NCBI GenBank assembly: GCA_022316685.1
Contig: JAKJHU010000084.1
Span: 1,931,001-1,995,000 of the forward strand
DNA: 64,000 nt
Direction: 5' to 3'
From: Progne subis subis
Lineage: Eukaryota > Chordata > Aves > Passeriformes > Hirundinidae
Numbering within the stretch: the stretch's first letter is position 1; each line of letters begins with the position of its first letter. Below, in pieces: positions 61,669-64,000 of the stretch. A program made the position numbers and the translations under genes. The notes under the pieces were generated by a model that was not told the DNA's origin, did not search any database, and was given only the letters and a program-made list of their open reading frames with translations.

Positions 61669-62296
61669 TATTTATAAAAATACATATATCATTTATGCTG
61701 TTCTAGTGTATGGAATAACATTAACCAGCATGTGCATCTGAGCCCCAGATTCTTTAGCAAAACCTCAGACAGAAAAAGCCCTGAATTTCAGCTCCCAGGA
61801 AACACGTTCCATGACTCCTGCTCAGAAGACAAAATTACAAGTTTTCTTCACTGAAAACACTGGGTTGGAAGTTCCTGGGAAGCAGTAACCATGGAGCCCA
61901 AGCTATCCCATTTTTTACTGTCACTTCCCAGAGTTCAACAATGCTATGCTGCAGCCCTTAAGTTTGTAAGAGCTGGACAGTGCAGGAGCTGCCAAGAAAC
62001 CTCTTTGCTGGCCGTAATGACCCCTGGGCCGCCCTTGCCGGAGGGGCGGCTCGGCACAGTTAAACTCTTCCGTGACGCAAGGGTCTGGGCCCGATGAACA
62101 ACAGAGGGCTCCTTCCAAAGACCTCTCTGTGACTATGTGCTGATTAAATACCTGCGTCTGCTGCTGCCTTATTTCCCCATGTTGCTCCAAATTCATCAGG
62201 CTTGGCCCTGCATCACGTTATGACGTGCAGTGTTATATCACGACCTATGAAAAATTGTCCCTCTCCCCTCTGTGTCTGCCCTGGGAAGTTCTGCCC

Positions 62297-62319
62297 TTTT
62301 TTTTTTTTTTTTTTTTTTT
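62297..62319. repeat. Poly-T run of 23
   Basis: Uninterrupted T run; could be the reversed tail of a retrotransposed sequence, but no body was recognised. Confidence 0.95.
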
Positions 62320-62711
62320 CGGTCCATCCGCTTGTTTTATAATAATTTTCTCTCTGTGTTGTAACCACAGCCCTTATACAGACCTCCCACCAGACCCTGC
62401 ATGCAGAGTCCCAGCACAAGCAGCCTGACATTCCCATGGTGGATTCTCTGAAGACCTGCCAAAAAGATGCCCTCGATAAACTGCACAAACCCCACAACAT
62501 TAGCACAGGCAGTTAGAGCTTCACTGCTGCCCATGGCTTTCAACTTCAAATAAACTTTGGAGGAGGAGCTGGACACTGGAGAGAAATCTGAGAAGGAGCT
62601 TAAGGAGACCAGCAAGGCCTGCACTCCTGTGTTGAAATGGTTTGTTTGGGTTTGCTTCAAAACAGGCAAATAGGAGAGAGATCAATAGGCCCTTGCTGGG
62701 CTATCGGTGAC

Positions 62712-62862
62712 AAAGCCTGCCAGAGCTCCAGGAGCGTTTGGACAAAGCTCTCAGGGATGCACAGCGTGGGACTACTGGAGTCTCTGCACATGGCCAGGGG
62801 CTGGACTCCATCATCCCTATGGGCCCCTTCCTACTCAGGATATTCTGTGATTCCACTACTGA
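62712..62862 (+). mobile_element. CR1 3' end fragment
   Basis: GCCAGAGCTCCAGGAGCGTT, TGGACAAAGCTCTCAGGGAT, GGCCAGGGGCTGGACTCCAT and CTACTCAGGATATTCTGTGA are of the same subfamily as the copy at 25850 and strongly similar to it. Confidence 0.9.
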
Positions 62863-63429
62863 GCAGAGGTGACTTACCACACACAGAGTGGCTCTCCACC
62901 ACACCACCCATGTGTTCCCTGATCCTTGGAATCATCATCCTAAGCAGGGGGAGCTGGGTGGCCTGACTCTAGGAAACAGCAGGTTCAGCTCCAAACTCTT
63001 TGTTCCTGTACCAGGAACAGTGACATCCACCTACTGCAGGGTGCAGCTACTTGTTGTTCTGACAGAGGTCTACGTGACAAATTAATACCTACAGGAGATT
63101 ACCTGGATCCTGTTAGGGGAATATTTCCAATTTGCTTTTAAAACCTTCACTGAATCATGTGTGGAGCTCTGGTTAATCCCAGGAAGGAAAATGAAAACAT
63201 GAAAGCTGTCCCTGCTTGACTATGAAAGCTTTTGAATAATGGGATGACTGATGGGCCAGTTTACTCTGTTCGGTTTTGAACCTGATGTTTTTCTCTGTGA
63301 AAATATTTTCATTTTGTTACACACGCTCACAACAGATTTCTGCAATCCATCCTTTACACCTCACCCATGGCAGTGAGGCACCACATTTTTGACATCCTGG
63401 GTGACACTGTCTGCATGACACCAAATTGA
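62863..63429. other. Intergenic, nothing recognised
   Basis: Unique-looking spacer between a CR1 3' end and the CR1 ORF2 remnant. Its last part (about 63365-63429) may already belong to the latter. Confidence 0.5.
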
Positions 63430-64000
63430 GACTGTGTGAAGTTCAGCAATGTCAAGTGCAAGGTGCTGCACCTGGGTCAGGGCAATCCCTGGTACCAGCA
63501 CAGACTGTGCTGGGTTTGAGAGCAGCCCTGTGCAGAAGGATTTGGGGATACTGGTGGGGTGGCAAATGGCACACAGAAAGACAGAAAGTGGTATCCCAGA
63601 CTGCATTCCCAGAGTGTGGGCAACCGGAAAGGGGAGATTCTGCCCCTCTGCCGCACTCAGGTGAGACCCCCACCTGCAGAGCTGCCCCCAGCCCTGGGGC
63701 CCAGCACAGGAGGACATGGACCTGTTTCAGCTATAGAGAGGAACCACAAAAATTGTCAAGAGGGCTGGAGCTCCTCCCCTATAAAGAACAGTTGAGAGAG
63801 TTGGGGTTGTTCAACCTGGAGAAGAAAATGCTCTGAGGAGACCTTACTACAACCTTTCAGTGCCAAAAGGGGGCTTAGAAGAAAGGTGGAGAGAGGCTTT
63901 TATTGTGATCTGTAGTGACAGGACAAGGAATAATGGATTTAAGATGAAAGGAGAAATTTAGATTAGATTTTAGGAGGAAATTCTTCAATAAGAGCGTGGG
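63430..64000 (+). pseudogene. CR1-type LINE: C-terminal ORF2 remnant and start of 3' region, cut by the window end
   Basis: The frames read CKVLHLGQG, EKDLG-like residues (AEGFGDTGG) and EILPLCRTQVRPP. GHGPVSAIERNHKNCQEGW then follows, where CR1 ORF2 has a segment like ILPLYSALVRPHLEYC...KDMDLLE. Several frameshifts and stops break it. After it come GAGAGTTGGGGTTGTTCAAC, CTGGAGAAGAAAATGCTCTG and GTAGTGACAGGACAAGGAAT, also in CR1 order, so the copy keeps going past 64000. It is not functional. Confidence 0.85.

Larger units (their letters stand above)
59013..62711. other. Intergenic with possible regulatory patches
   Basis: No coding exon was recognised. It contains a (CA)n/(TA)n microsatellite (about 61637-61668), a T23 run (62297-62319), a TATA plus CAATTAG arrangement (60651-60721) and a GC-box/CRE-like patch (62015-62230). 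Confidence 0.5.

Noticed and set aside
6626..64000. CRISPR arrays, operons or prokaryotic systems
   Set aside because: No regularly spaced repeats with unique spacers and no prokaryotic genes; this is vertebrate nuclear DNA.

Overview
This is nuclear DNA from a bird, probably a passerine. The evidence is a split vertebrate gene with GT-AG introns and long AT-rich non-coding DNA. There are many CR1-type LINE fragments, mostly 3' ends carrying the 'TTCCAACCC...ATTCTATGATTCT' signature or its complement, and one tRNA-Ile/CR1 chimeric SINE of the passerine type. No prokaryotic or viral gene organisation is present.

Region 1 (1-6625) is the 3' two thirds of PTGS2 (cyclooxygenase-2, prostaglandin G/H synthase 2) on the + strand. 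Seven coding exons, equivalent to human exons 4-10, lie at 333-476, 848-1029, 1832-1915, 2086-2332, 3215-3501, 3661-3808 and 3953-4359. They total 1499 coding bases, about 499 residues. All the active-site residues I looked for are intact. A 2.2-kb 3'UTR follows, with a dense AUUUA cluster just after the stop and a poly(A) signal at 6602. The promoter and first three exons lie upstream of the window.

Region 2 (about 6.6-64 kb) is a gene desert. I found no second protein-coding gene; the many short reading frames there look like chance or repeat-derived frames. It holds CR1 fragments in both orientations, including two reverse-transcriptase remnants (21.3-21.9 kb and 63.4 kb to the window end), and a SINE between two pentanucleotide arrays (18.6-18.9 kb). 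It also holds several small tandem duplications and hairpins, a 662-base pure purine tract (44917-45578), a G/T-rich tract (48.3 kb), and a complete 1365-bp solo LTR with a perfect 5-bp target duplication (55222-56596). That LTR contains a block of about 320 bp with roughly 46 CpGs. In mammals PDC lies downstream of PTGS2 across a long gap, and no PDC exon is recognisable here.

I found no convincing new gene system. The best leads are the CpG-island-like block inside the solo LTR, the three-zone purine tract, and a TATA plus CAATTAG promoter-like arrangement near 60.7 kb. All three are inferences from sequence alone.
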